Source: Solirubrobacteraceae bacterium (GTDB taxonomy: Bacteria > Actinomycetota > Thermoleophilia > Solirubrobacterales > Solirubrobacteraceae). From it: 16,271 bases of DNA. Below are positions 1 to 6,512 of this stretch, in pieces; position 1 is the stretch's first letter, and each line of letters opens with the position of its first letter. Made by a program: the position numbers and the translations under genes. Location of the stretch: contig JAICUS010000059.1 of assembly GCA_025935735.1 (NCBI GenBank), positions 1 to 16,271 on the forward strand, read 5' to 3'. The notes under the pieces are model-generated. The model saw nothing but the letters and a program-made list of their open reading frames with translations. It was not told where the DNA came from and did not search any database.

Positions 1-399
1 CAGGCGAGCGCGGTGGTCCAGGAGGGCGATGCGCCGCCGGAGGACCCGGGCGCGCTGCTGCGCGACCTCGGCGAGATGAGCGCCGAGCTCGAGCGGCTGA
101 TCGCCGCGATCAACCTGACCAACGCCGGGAGCCGGGTCGGCGGCGACCGGACCGTCACCGAGCTGCTCGCCCAGCGCGACGTCCTGGCGCTGCGCCAGGG
201 CGTGCTGCGCTCGGCCGCCGACGCGGTGGCGCAGGCCAGCGCGCGCTATTCCCGCTCGGAGATCCGGCTGACCCGCCAGATCGACGTGGCCGCCGTGCGG
301 CGCGAGATCGACGACCTGGCGCGCCGGCTGCGCGAGCTCGACACCGCGATCCAGGAGCACAACTGGACGACCGATCTGCTCGAAGACGCAAGTCGGTAG
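1..399 (+). CDS. DIP1984 family protein (5' end outside window)
   Basis: The frame is open from base 1 and ends at TAG 397-399, giving 132 visible residues. The true start lies upstream of the window, so the GTG at 13 is probably internal. The protein resembles the DIP1984 family: a V-QEGD-PPEDP segment, INLTNAGSR, TVTELLAQRDVL, a central RYSRSEIR block and the C-terminal RELDTAIQEHNWTTDLLE. It is almost entirely predicted helix/coiled coil with no membrane segment, so it is probably cytosolic. The molecular function of the family is not established. Some members are labelled septicolysin-like, which I would not take as evidence of toxin activity. Probably only 20-30 N-terminal residues are missing. 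A T-arm-like RNA hairpin lies 70 bases downstream. Family assignment is from recall of its motifs; confidence is high for the family and nil for a function. Confidence 0.85.
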   Translation, partial: QASAVVQEGDAPPEDPGALLRDLGEMSAELERLIAAINLTNAGSRVGGDRTVTELLAQRDVLALRQGVLRSAADAVAQASARYSRSEIRLTRQIDVAAVRREIDDLARRLRELDTAIQEHNWTTDLLEDASR

Positions 400-425
400 C
401 CGCGTCGGCGGCGAGCGCCAGGGCG

Positions 426-521
426 GCAACTGCCCGAAAGTTGCACTCCTGGAGCGCGACGGGGCTCGCGCGAGGGTTCGACTCCCTCGTTCACCGTCAG
501 GCCCCGCACCGCGACCGGGCA
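426..521 (+). ncRNA. Candidate structured RNA with a tRNA T-arm-like hairpin
   Basis: Bases 472-476 (gaggg) pair with 484-488 (ccctc) around the loop ttcgact, which fits the T-loop consensus TTCRANY exactly. The stem extends to 7 bp (470-476 with 484-490, including one G-T wobble). Outside it, 460-465 (cggggc) can pair with 501-506 (gccccg), and 431-436 (tgcccg) with 516-521 (cgggca). A competing 6-bp hairpin at 426-431/439-444 has a 7-base loop like an anticodon arm but lacks T33. A D-arm-like hairpin, 385-389/402-406 with loop aagtcggtagcc, overlaps the end of the upstream gene. No 5' acceptor strand complementary to gttcacc (489-495) is visible, so this is not a normal tRNA. It could be a tRNA-mimic RNA, a tRNA remnant, or chance pairing in GC-rich DNA. 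Confidence 0.35.
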
Positions 522-597
522 ATGCGCACCGCGCACAGTCACAACCGGGCGCTGAGCGGACGAGGCGAGGGCGGGTGAGGGGACCTTGCGTGAGCTC

Positions 598-603
598 GAT
601 AAT
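598..603 (+). promoter_or_regulatory. -10-like element GATAAT, leaderless-type spacing
   Basis: GATAAT matches TATAAT at five of six bases and ends 7 bases before the GTG at 611. That spacing puts the transcription start at the start codon. The same hexamer precedes the response regulator at 4362. No good -35 is visible. This is a prediction from spacing and similarity only. Confidence 0.45.
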
Positions 604-610
604 GCCTGCC

Positions 611-1060
611 GTGCAAGTGATCGGATCCCAGTTCGCCGGCGGTGGCCGGGACGGCGACTTCGCCTGGATGATCGAGCAGGGCGAGTACGCCGACGCGCTG
701 TTCGTGTTCAACGACAACGAGGAGGCGTTCCGCGCCTTCCAGCGAGACCGGACCGGCGGCGCGGGCTGCTCGCGGGGCGGCGGCAACGCGGTCATCCGGC
801 CCTTCCGCTGCGCCGACCCGCCGCGCGCCGCGGGCGTCCCGACCGGCGCGCACGGCCAGGGCTACGACCGGCTGACGGATGACGTCAAGGGCGTGATCGA
901 CGACGCGTTCGACGTCATCGAGGAGCTGCTGGCCTCCGGCCGCTACGCGCGCGTGTTCTACAGCGCGGGCGCCGACGGCGGCCTGGGCACGGGCATCTTC
1001 AGCGTCGCCGGCGACGTGAAGGCGTACATCGTCGACCGCCTGCGGGCGCTGGAGGGCTGA
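611..1060 (+). CDS. Conserved-looking small protein of unknown function
   Basis: This encodes 149 residues. I do not recognise a named domain. Motif-like blocks are GSQFAGGG (5-12), FNDNE (33-37), a Gly-rich GAGC-x2-GGGNAVIRP (51-64), GVPTG (75-79), FYSAG (116-120) and LGTGIF (125-130), separated by helices. The Gly/Asn-rich loops suggest a nucleotide- or ADP-ribose-binding alpha/beta fold; a distant macro-domain or NADAR-like relationship is possible but unproven. There is no signal peptide or membrane segment. In-frame starts also exist at GTG 575 and ATG 602. I chose GTG 611 because a GATAAT box ends 7 bases before it and the conserved-looking part begins at once. The stop is one base before the next gene, whose Shine-Dalgarno lies inside this one, so the two form an operon. 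Confidence 0.8.
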   Translation: MQVIGSQFAGGGRDGDFAWMIEQGEYADALFVFNDNEEAFRAFQRDRTGGAGCSRGGGNAVIRPFRCADPPRAAGVPTGAHGQGYDRLTDDVKGVIDDAFDVIEELLASGRYARVFYSAGADGGLGTGIFSVAGDVKAYIVDRLRALEG

Positions 1061-1061
1061 G

Positions 1062-2084
1062 ATGGCGACCCGGATCGGGCTGGCCGGCTACGGCTTCGGC
1101 GGGCGCGTCTTCCACGCGCCGCTGATCGCCTCGGCGCCGGGGGTCGAGCTGGCCGGCGCGGTCACCCGCTCGCCGCAGCGGCGCGCCGAGCTCGCGCGCG
1201 ACCACCCCGGCACGCCGGCGTTCGACAGCCTGGCCGAGCTGGCCGCGGCAGACGTCGAGGCCGTGGCGATCTCCACGCCCGCCGACACCCACGTGCCGCT
1301 GGTGCTCGAGGCGCTCGCGCTCGGCCTGGCCGTGGTGTGCGACAAGCCGTTCGCGCTCGACGCGGCGCAGGCCCGCGCGGCGGTGGCGGCGGCCGAGTCG
1401 GCCGGCGCCGTGCTGAGCGTCTACCAGAACCGCCGCTGGGACTCGGACTTCCTGACCGTGCGCCGGCTGCTGGAGGACGGCGCGCTCGGCGAGGTGACCC
1501 TGTTCGAGTCGGCGTTCGAGCGCTACGGGCCGGACGAGCCGGTGCCGGCCGCCGGCGCGGGGATCCTGCGCGACTTCGGCAGCCACCTCGTCGACCAGGC
1601 GCTCGTGCTCTTCGGCCCGGTGGCCCGCGTGTGCGGCGAGCTGGGCGGCGGTGCCGGCGAGCTCGAGGAGCGCTTCTTCGCCGTGCTCGAGCACCGCGGC
1701 GGCATGACCACCCACCTCAGCGGCGACTGGGTGCAGGGCGCGCCCGCCCCGCGCTTCCGCGTGCGCGGCCGCGCCGGCGCCTACGTCGTCCGCGGCATGG
1801 ACGGCCAGGAGCCCGCGCTGAGCGCCGGCCGCACGCCGGCCACCGAGGGCGACGCCTGGGGCGCCGAGCCGCCCGAGCGCTGGGGTCGACTGCAGCGCGG
1901 CGAGACGAGCGAGCCGGTACCGAGCGAGCGCGGCCGCTGGGACACGTTCTATCCCGCGTTCGCCGCCGCCGTCCGCGGCGAGGGCCCGGTCCCAGTCGAC
2001 CCGCACGACGCCATCGCCTCCCTCGAGGTCATCGACGCGATCCGCGAGAGCGCCGCCCAGGGCCGCGCCGTCGCGCTGCCGTGA
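1062..2084 (+). CDS. Gfo/Idh/MocA family NAD(P)-dependent oxidoreductase
   Basis: This 340-residue protein has the usual length for the family. The N-terminal Rossmann fold starts with the dinucleotide loop GYGFGG (9-14). AISTPADTH (69-77) and CDKPFALD (93-100) form the family's (E/D)KP motif, with K95 as the likely catalytic lysine. The C-terminal substrate domain carries DFGSHLVDQ (171-179), which supplies the second catalytic motif (H175, D178). Such enzymes oxidise or reduce sugars, inositols or related polyols in the cytosol; the substrate cannot be read from sequence. ATG 1062 is preceded by GGAGGG at 1051-1056, a strong Shine-Dalgarno inside the upstream gene. The stop lies 6 bases from the stop of the convergent sensor kinase. 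Confidence 0.93.
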   Translation: MATRIGLAGYGFGGRVFHAPLIASAPGVELAGAVTRSPQRRAELARDHPGTPAFDSLAELAAADVEAVAISTPADTHVPLVLEALALGLAVVCDKPFALDAAQARAAVAAAESAGAVLSVYQNRRWDSDFLTVRRLLEDGALGEVTLFESAFERYGPDEPVPAAGAGILRDFGSHLVDQALVLFGPVARVCGELGGGAGELEERFFAVLEHRGGMTTHLSGDWVQGAPAPRFRVRGRAGAYVVRGMDGQEPALSAGRTPATEGDAWGAEPPERWGRLQRGETSEPVPSERGRWDTFYPAFAAAVRGEGPVPVDPHDAIASLEVIDAIRESAAQGRAVALP

Positions 2085-2090
2085 CGGTCT

Positions 2091-3983
2091 TCAGCCGGCG
2101 AGCGGCAGCTCGACCGACAGCGACGTACCCGCGCCCGGAGGGCTGTCGAGCGAGATGCGGCCGCCGAGCGCCTCCACGCGGTCCTTGAGGCCGATGAGCC
2201 CCGAGCCGCGGCCGAGCTCGGCGCCGCCCACGCCGTCGTCGCGAACCTCCACGCGCAGGGCGCCGCCGCCCGCCTCGACCACGACGGCCACCGTGGACGC
2301 GCGCGCGTGCTTGGCGACGTTGGTCAGCGCCTCCGAGACGACGTAGTAGGCGCCGGCCTCCAGCGGCTCGGGCAGCCGCGCCCGCGGGCGCACGTCGACC
2401 TGCACGGGCAGCTTGGAGCGCCGGGCCAGCGCGCGCAGCGCCGGGCCGAGGCCGCCCTCGGCGAGGATCGCGGGGTGGATGCCGCGCGCGAACTCGCGCA
2501 GCTCCTCCTGCACCGCCGACAGATCCGCGGCCACCGCGGCGAGCTCGCCGCTCAGCTCCGGGAGCTCCGCCGGCACCTCCTCCTGGGCCGCGCGCAGCTG
2601 CAGCGCGAGCGAGACGAGGTGCTGCTGCGCGCCGTCGTGGAGGTCGCGCTCGATCCGCCGCCGCGTCTCGTCGGCCGTCGTGACGATCCGCGCCCGCGAC
2701 GCCCGCAGCTCGGCCTGGCTCTGGGCGTTGGCGATCGCCGTGGCGACGAGGTCCGTGAAGCCGGCGAGCCGGTCCTCGGTGCCGGGCGGCAGCGGATCCT
2801 CGGTGGTGGAGTTGAGGACCATCACGCCCCAGATGCGCCCCTCCACGCTGATCGGCGCGCCGACGCCGGAGCGGATCGGGATGGCCGAGCCGGATGTCAC
2901 CTCGGCGTCGTACTCGCCGATCCGCGCCGGCTGCCCCGTCTCGAGCACGAGCGTGCTGACGTTGCGACCGCCCAGCGGGAAGGTGGCGGGGCGGCCGGAC
3001 GGCTCGCCGCTCGGGCTCCATTCGGCGACGAGCGTGAACCTGCCGGGCGGGTCGTACCGGGCCAGGGCCGTCAGCTGCGCGTCCAGCAGCCGCCCGGCCT
3101 CCTCGGCCACCGCGGCGAACACGGCCTCCGGCGGCGCGCCGCGGGCCACGAGCGTGGCCACGCGCCGTAGCGCGGCCTGTTCCTCCGCCAGCGCCGCGAG
3201 CGCGTCGCGGCCGCGCTCCAGCGAGCCGCCCATCGCGTTGAACGAGCGCTCGAGCGCGCCGATCTCGCCGGCGTCGCTCTCGGGCAGCCGGACGCCGAGG
3301 TCGCCGGCCGCCAGCCGCCCGGCCATCCGCGCCGCTCGAGTCACCGGGCGCACGATCGCCCGCCGCAGGTAGGCGACGAACGCCGCGATCAGCACGAGCG
3401 AGCCGCCCAGCCCCACCACCGCGCCGGCCGCCGCACGGCGGCTCGCGGCGTCCGCCCGCCGGGCCGACTCGGCGGACGCCCGCTGCACCGGCCCGGCGAG
3501 GTCGTCGAACGCCGCGCGCAGCGCGTCCACGCGGCGCTTGCCCGCCAGCGCGGCGGTGTCGCTGCTCGCCGACCGCTCTCCGCGCCGCGCGGCGGCGACG
3601 AGCGGCAGCGAGTAGCGGTCGATGTATGCCCGCTCGGCCCGCACGATGGCCCGCGCCCGCCGCGCCGCCGCGGTGTCGCCGTTGACGAGCGTCAGCAGTC
3701 GCCGGGCGCGGCGCGGGAACTGCGCCCGGGCCGCTCGCCAGGGCGCCAGGAACTGCTCCTGCCCGGTGAGGACGTACCCGCGCGCGCCGGTCTCGAGATC
3801 CAGCAGCAGCCGCTCGAGCCGGTTCGCCGCGGCGGTGAGGTCCTGCGAGCGGCGGGCCCGCCGCTCGTCGTCGCGCAGGTCGTCGATCGCAAGCAGCATC
3901 ACGGCGAAGCCGCCCGCGACGACCACGGCGAGGGCCGCGCTCGCCACGAGCAGCCGCTGGGTCAGTCCTCCGCGCAGGCGCAT
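2091..3983 (-). CDS. Membrane sensor histidine kinase, CHASE3-HAMP-GAF-HisKA_3
   Basis: This encodes 630 residues. The order is: transmembrane helix about 9-32; CHASE3-like extracytoplasmic domain about 35-180, with the typical ETGARGYVLTG at 64-74; second helix about 185-206; HAMP about 207-259; GAF about 270-425; HisKA_3 dimerisation domain with the phospho-acceptor motif ERDLHDGAQQ (H449); and HATPase_c with N-box EALTNVAKHA (N555), DDGVGG (582-587) and GSGLIGLKDR (593-602). This is the NarL/DesK/LiaS class of kinase that phosphorylates LuxR-type regulators. The likely partner is the divergent regulator at 4362. A TAGCGT -10-like box lies 13 bases before the ATG, implying a very short leader. 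The stimulus is unknown; CHASE3 suggests an external signal and GAF a cytosolic small-molecule or redox input. Confidence 0.95.
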   Translation of the reverse strand: MRLRGGLTQRLLVASAALAVVVAGGFAVMLLAIDDLRDDERRARRSQDLTAAANRLERLLLDLETGARGYVLTGQEQFLAPWRAARAQFPRRARRLLTLVNGDTAAARRARAIVRAERAYIDRYSLPLVAAARRGERSASSDTAALAGKRRVDALRAAFDDLAGPVQRASAESARRADAASRRAAAGAVVGLGGSLVLIAAFVAYLRRAIVRPVTRAARMAGRLAAGDLGVRLPESDAGEIGALERSFNAMGGSLERGRDALAALAEEQAALRRVATLVARGAPPEAVFAAVAEEAGRLLDAQLTALARYDPPGRFTLVAEWSPSGEPSGRPATFPLGGRNVSTLVLETGQPARIGEYDAEVTSGSAIPIRSGVGAPISVEGRIWGVMVLNSTTEDPLPPGTEDRLAGFTDLVATAIANAQSQAELRASRARIVTTADETRRRIERDLHDGAQQHLVSLALQLRAAQEEVPAELPELSGELAAVAADLSAVQEELREFARGIHPAILAEGGLGPALRALARRSKLPVQVDVRPRARLPEPLEAGAYYVVSEALTNVAKHARASTVAVVVEAGGGALRVEVRDDGVGGAELGRGSGLIGLKDRVEALGGRISLDSPPGAGTSLSVELPLAG

Positions 3984-3996
3984 CGCCGCGCGAGGG

Positions 3997-4002
3997 ACGC
4001 TA
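3997..4002 (-). promoter_or_regulatory. -10-like element TAGCGT before the sensor kinase
   Basis: On the - strand the sequence reads GGGTAGCGTCC, identical over 11 bases to the element before the small membrane protein at 11734. It ends 13 bases before the kinase ATG, implying a leader of about 6 bases. No clear -35 is visible. Confidence 0.4.
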
Positions 4003-4049
4003 CCCGCGACGGCGGGCGGCGATCAAGCCGCGTTCAGCGCGCGCGGTCC

Positions 4050-4226
4050 TCAGTCCGGCCGGACGGTCCGGCGCCCGGCGTCGGGTCGCACCAGCAGCGA
4101 CGCGACGACGAGCTCGCGCTGGTGACGCGCGTCCGGCCGACCCGCCGCGGCGCGCCGCTCGAGCTTGGAGACCTCGCGGTCGACGATCCGGTCGCGGGCG
4201 GGGCGGCGGGGGTCGGTGCGCGGCAT
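4050..4226 (-). CDS. Possible 58-residue hydrophilic protein
   Basis: This short frame starts at ATG 4226 and ends 66 bases before the sensor kinase start, on the same strand. The product is Arg-rich and hydrophilic, with a possible helix around IVDREVSKLERR. I recognise no family. The case for coding is composition: third positions are about 95% G/C and second positions are clearly lower, the pattern of real genes here. The overlapping + frame shows a similar though slightly weaker pattern, and no Shine-Dalgarno or -10 box precedes the ATG. It could be an untranslated 5' region instead. A longer start at ATG 4277 is also open. Confidence 0.35.
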   Translation of the reverse strand: MPRTDPRRPARDRIVDREVSKLERRAAAGRPDARHQRELVVASLLVRPDAGRRTVRPD

Positions 4227-4349
4227 GACGTCAAGGTGCCCGACGGGCGCGCGGCTGTCATCGCGGGCAGCGGCCATCCGCGATGGCGGACAGCCGCCGA
4301 TCGGACTGGGGGTTGGCCGGAAGATCTCACGCAGCGCTCATGCCGGCTG

Positions 4350-4355
4350 GATAAT
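4350..4355 (+). promoter_or_regulatory. -10-like element GATAAT before the response regulator
   Basis: GATAAT ends 6 bases before ATG 4362, the spacing expected of a leaderless transcript. It matches the hexamer at 598. It supports ATG 4362 over the longer in-frame start at 4122. No convincing -35 is present. Confidence 0.45.
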
Positions 4356-4361
4356 CCTTCG

Positions 4362-5036
4362 ATGGCCGGCGACGCGCCCGACCGCAGCGAGATCCGCATC
4401 GTGCTCGCCGAGGACGACGTCCTGCTCCGCGAGGGTCTGGCGAGCCTGCTGGAGCGCCACGGGTTCAAGGTGGTGGGACAGTGCGACCGCCCCGAGCGTC
4501 TGCTCGCGCTGGTCCGCGAGCACCGCCCCGAGCTCGCCATCGTCGACATCCGGATGCCGCCGACGCGCCGGCTCGAGGGGCTCGAGGCCGCACGGGCGAT
4601 CCGCGCGGAGCTGCCTGAGACGGCGATCCTGGTGCTGTCGGCCCACGTCGAGGTCGAGCACGCCCTGGACCTCCTGGCCAGCGGGGAGCGCTCCGGCTAC
4701 CTGCTCAAGAGCCGGGTGAGCGACGTCGCCGACTTCGTGGAGACGCTGGAGCGCCTGGCGCGCGGCGGCACCGCGGTGGACCCGGCGCTCGTCCAAGAGC
4801 TCGTGGCGGCCCGGCGCGCGGAGGATCCGCTCGACGCGCTCAGCCCGCGCGAGCGGGAGGTGCTGGCGCTGATGGCTGAGGGCCGCAGCAACGCCGGGAT
4901 CGCCCACCGGCTGTGGGTGAGCGAGGGCACCGTGGAGAAGCACGTGCGCAGCATCCTGGCCAAGCTGCCGCTGCCGGATTCGGCGGAGGACCATCGCCGC
5001 GTCCTCGCGGTGATCACGTTCCTGGGCGCCACCTAG
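4362..5036 (+). CDS. NarL/LuxR-family response regulator
   Basis: This 224-residue protein has a canonical receiver domain: acidic pocket E17-D18-D19, phospho-acceptor D62 in IVDIRMP, S93 at the Thr/Ser switch and K116 in YLLKS. A LuxR-type helix-turn-helix follows at about 159-216 (LSPREREVLALMAEG, recognition region SEGTVEKHV). Phosphorylation should drive dimerisation and DNA binding. The frame stays open upstream to 4122, but those 80 residues are not receiver-like, and a GATAAT box sits 6 bases before ATG 4362. It is divergent from the HisKA_3 kinase, its probable partner. Its TAG stop (5034-5036) overlaps the stop of the convergent receiver gene by two bases. A three-residue insertion after D62 (PPTRR before LEG) is a common variant. 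Confidence 0.94.
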   Translation: MAGDAPDRSEIRIVLAEDDVLLREGLASLLERHGFKVVGQCDRPERLLALVREHRPELAIVDIRMPPTRRLEGLEAARAIRAELPETAILVLSAHVEVEHALDLLASGERSGYLLKSRVSDVADFVETLERLARGGTAVDPALVQELVAARRAEDPLDALSPREREVLALMAEGRSNAGIAHRLWVSEGTVEKHVRSILAKLPLPDSAEDHRRVLAVITFLGAT

Positions 5037-5389
5037 CCGGCGAGCCGCCGGATGGCGTCCGCCGACAGCTCGGCCTTCGGCAGGAAGCCGGCCGCCGGAG
5101 CCTCGGCGATGAGATCCGCGAAGTCGCTCTCGGCGTGCGTGGAGACGAGGATCACCGTGGGGCGCCGGGCGCCCCAGGCGGCCAGGCGGCGCGCCACGTC
5201 GAAGCCGCTGGCGTCGCCGAGCACGAGGTCGACGAGGACGACGTCCGGCCGCAGCTCGCGCGCCCGCTGCAGCGCCTCGCCGGCGGTCGAGGCGACCCCC
5301 GCCACCGTCAGGCCCTGGCGTTCCAAGAGCCGCTGCGCGGCCTGCAGGAAGGACGCGCTGTCGTCCACGATCAGACAGCTGAGCGACAC
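5033..5389 (-). CDS. Stand-alone receiver-domain response regulator
   Basis: This 118-residue protein is a receiver domain and nothing else. It has the acidic pair D9-D10 in LIVDDS, phospho-acceptor D54 in LVDLVLGD, S83-T84 at the switch position and K105 in FLPKAE. It lacks a DNA-binding output, so it probably acts by protein contact, as a phosphate sink or as a phosphorelay intermediate. The start is GTG 5389, immediately before the receiver beta-1 strand; no ATG, Shine-Dalgarno or -10 box is obvious there. A 67-residue gene lies 53 bases upstream on the same strand, so the pair may be co-transcribed. Its stop interlocks with that of the regulator at 4362-5036. Confidence 0.88.
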   Translation of the reverse strand: MSLSCLIVDDSASFLQAAQRLLERQGLTVAGVASTAGEALQRARELRPDVVLVDLVLGDASGFDVARRLAAWGARRPTVILVSTHAESDFADLIAEAPAAGFLPKAELSADAIRRLAG

Positions 5390-5442
5390 GGCGTCAGCGT
5401 GCCACCTCGTGGCCCCCGCCGCATTGAAGCTAGCCGCAAACG

Positions 5443-5646
5443 TCACCCCACGAGCGGCCCGCGGACGGTCGCGCGCAGGACGGCGATCTCGACGACCGCG
5501 GCCTCGACGAACGCCATGCGGCACCACTCGAGCTCGTCCTCCAGAAAGCGCCGGTAGTGGTCGTGGTCGAGCACCCCGGTCTCCTCCGCGGAGGCGAGCG
5601 CGATCTCCAGCAGGCGGATGCGATGGCGGAGGTCGGTGGCGGACAT
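5443..5646 (-). CDS. Small helical protein of unknown function (67 residues)
   Basis: I recognise no family. The product is mostly amphipathic helix with alternating acidic and hydrophobic residues (LEIALASAEETG at 13-24, FLEDELEWCRMAF at 34-46, then EAAVVEIAVLRATV). It has no signal peptide or membrane segment. Codon use is convincing: 65 of 67 third positions are G/C while second positions are only about half G/C. ATG 5646 is preferred because the 38 residues of the longer open frame, from 5760, are Arg/Gln-rich and unlike a fold. It lies 53 bases upstream of the stand-alone receiver gene on the same strand, so a partnership with that signalling protein is plausible but inferred. Confidence 0.7.
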   Translation of the reverse strand: MSATDLRHRIRLLEIALASAEETGVLDHDHYRRFLEDELEWCRMAFVEAAVVEIAVLRATVRGPLVG

Positions 5647-5810
5647 CCCGGCGGATGGTCGCGTGCCCGGCTGGTCCTGTCGTCGGCCGGTGGCGGCATC
5701 TTGCGCGTACTCCCGCGGGCGTAGGCGCTGTCGGAGATTGCAGCCAGCCGGTAGTCGCATGGCGGGCTGGCCGTGATGACGCGGCGGCGCCGGTGCGCGA
5801 TCGTGTCGGC

Positions 5811-6512
5811 GTGCTCCCCATCCGCGTGGTCGTCGCCCACCCTGAACCGCTTGCGCGCGCCGGTCAACGCGCGCTGCTGGAGCGGGAGGGCGACCTCCAC
5901 GTGGCCGGTGAGGCGGCGAGCGGCGACGAGCTCGAGTCCATGGTCCGCGAGCTCGAGCCGGACGTCGTGGTCGTCGACGTCGCGCTGCCAGGGCGCAGCG
6001 ACGCGCTCGCCGTCACGCGACGGGTCGTCGCCGCCGCCGGCGCGGAGGTCAAGGTCGTCGTGCTCGGTCGGGGCGAGCACGACGACGCGCTGTTCCGCGC
6101 GCTGCGGGCGGGCGCGAGGGCATTCCTGGAGCGGGACACGGACCCGCACGAGCTGCTCCGCGCCGTCCGCAGCCTCGCCGCGGGGGATGCCCTGCTCTCG
6201 CCGTCGCTCACCCGCCGGCTGATCGACGAGTTCGCCGCGCAGCCCGATCCGTGCCGCCCGGCCCCCGAGCGCCTCGAGGAGCTGACCGCACGCGAGCGCG
6301 AGGTCATGAGCCTGGTGGCGCTCGGGTTGACCAACCACCAGATCGCGCAGCGCCTCGTCGTCAGCCCCGCGACGGCCAAGACCCACGTCAGCCGCGCCAT
6401 GCTCAAGCTGCACGCCCACGACCGCGCCCAGCTCGTCACCCTGGCCTACCAGAGCCGGCTCGTCGAGCCGCCCCGGGCAGCCGCTCGCCGGTCCCTGGCG
6501 CTCGTCGCCTGA
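5811..6512 (+). CDS. NarL/LuxR-family regulator with a degenerate receiver
   Basis: This 233-residue protein has receiver-like (about 4-120) and LuxR helix-turn-helix (about 156-215) domains. The DNA-binding part is intact: LTAREREVMSLVALG, then NHQIAQRLVVSPATAKTHVS. In the receiver the putative phospho-acceptor D56 (VVVDVALPG) is kept. However, the two acidic pocket residues normally found in ADDQ/ADDH are H10-P11 (VVVAHPEPL), the switch Thr is G86 (VVLGRG) and the conserved Lys is R108 (FLERD). Such a domain is unlikely to be phosphorylated by the usual Mg-dependent chemistry and may respond to a ligand or partner. GTG 5811 was chosen because it just precedes beta-1 and a weak GATCGT box ends 6 bases upstream. 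GTG 5793 is also in frame. The 13 residues after the helix-turn-helix are Arg/Ala-rich. Confidence 0.9.
   Translation: MLPIRVVVAHPEPLARAGQRALLEREGDLHVAGEAASGDELESMVRELEPDVVVVDVALPGRSDALAVTRRVVAAAGAEVKVVVLGRGEHDDALFRALRAGARAFLERDTDPHELLRAVRSLAAGDALLSPSLTRRLIDEFAAQPDPCRPAPERLEELTAREREVMSLVALGLTNHQIAQRLVVSPATAKTHVSRAMLKLHAHDRAQLVTLAYQSRLVEPPRAAARRSLALVA

Noticed and set aside
385..495. Standard tRNA gene
   Set aside because: T-arm and D-arm-like pieces are present, but no 5' acceptor strand pairs with 489-495, the anticodon-like loop lacks T33, and the D-arm lies in a coding sequence.
575..610. Earlier starts (GTG 575, ATG 602) for the 149-residue protein
   Set aside because: Neither has a well-placed Shine-Dalgarno or -10 box, while GTG 611 has GATAAT ending 7 bases upstream. 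ATG 602 cannot be excluded.
2029..3021. Alternative - strand frame inside the sensor kinase
   Set aside because: It is an Arg/Gly/Ala-rich shadow of the kinase gene in another frame.
4122..4361. N-terminal extension of the response regulator
   Set aside because: The 80 extra residues do not resemble a domain, and the receiver begins normally after ATG 4362, which has a -10-like box 6 bases upstream.
5052..5810. Upstream extension of the degenerate-receiver regulator
   Set aside because: It is antisense to the stand-alone receiver and the 67-residue gene, Arg/Ser-rich, and not conserved-looking.
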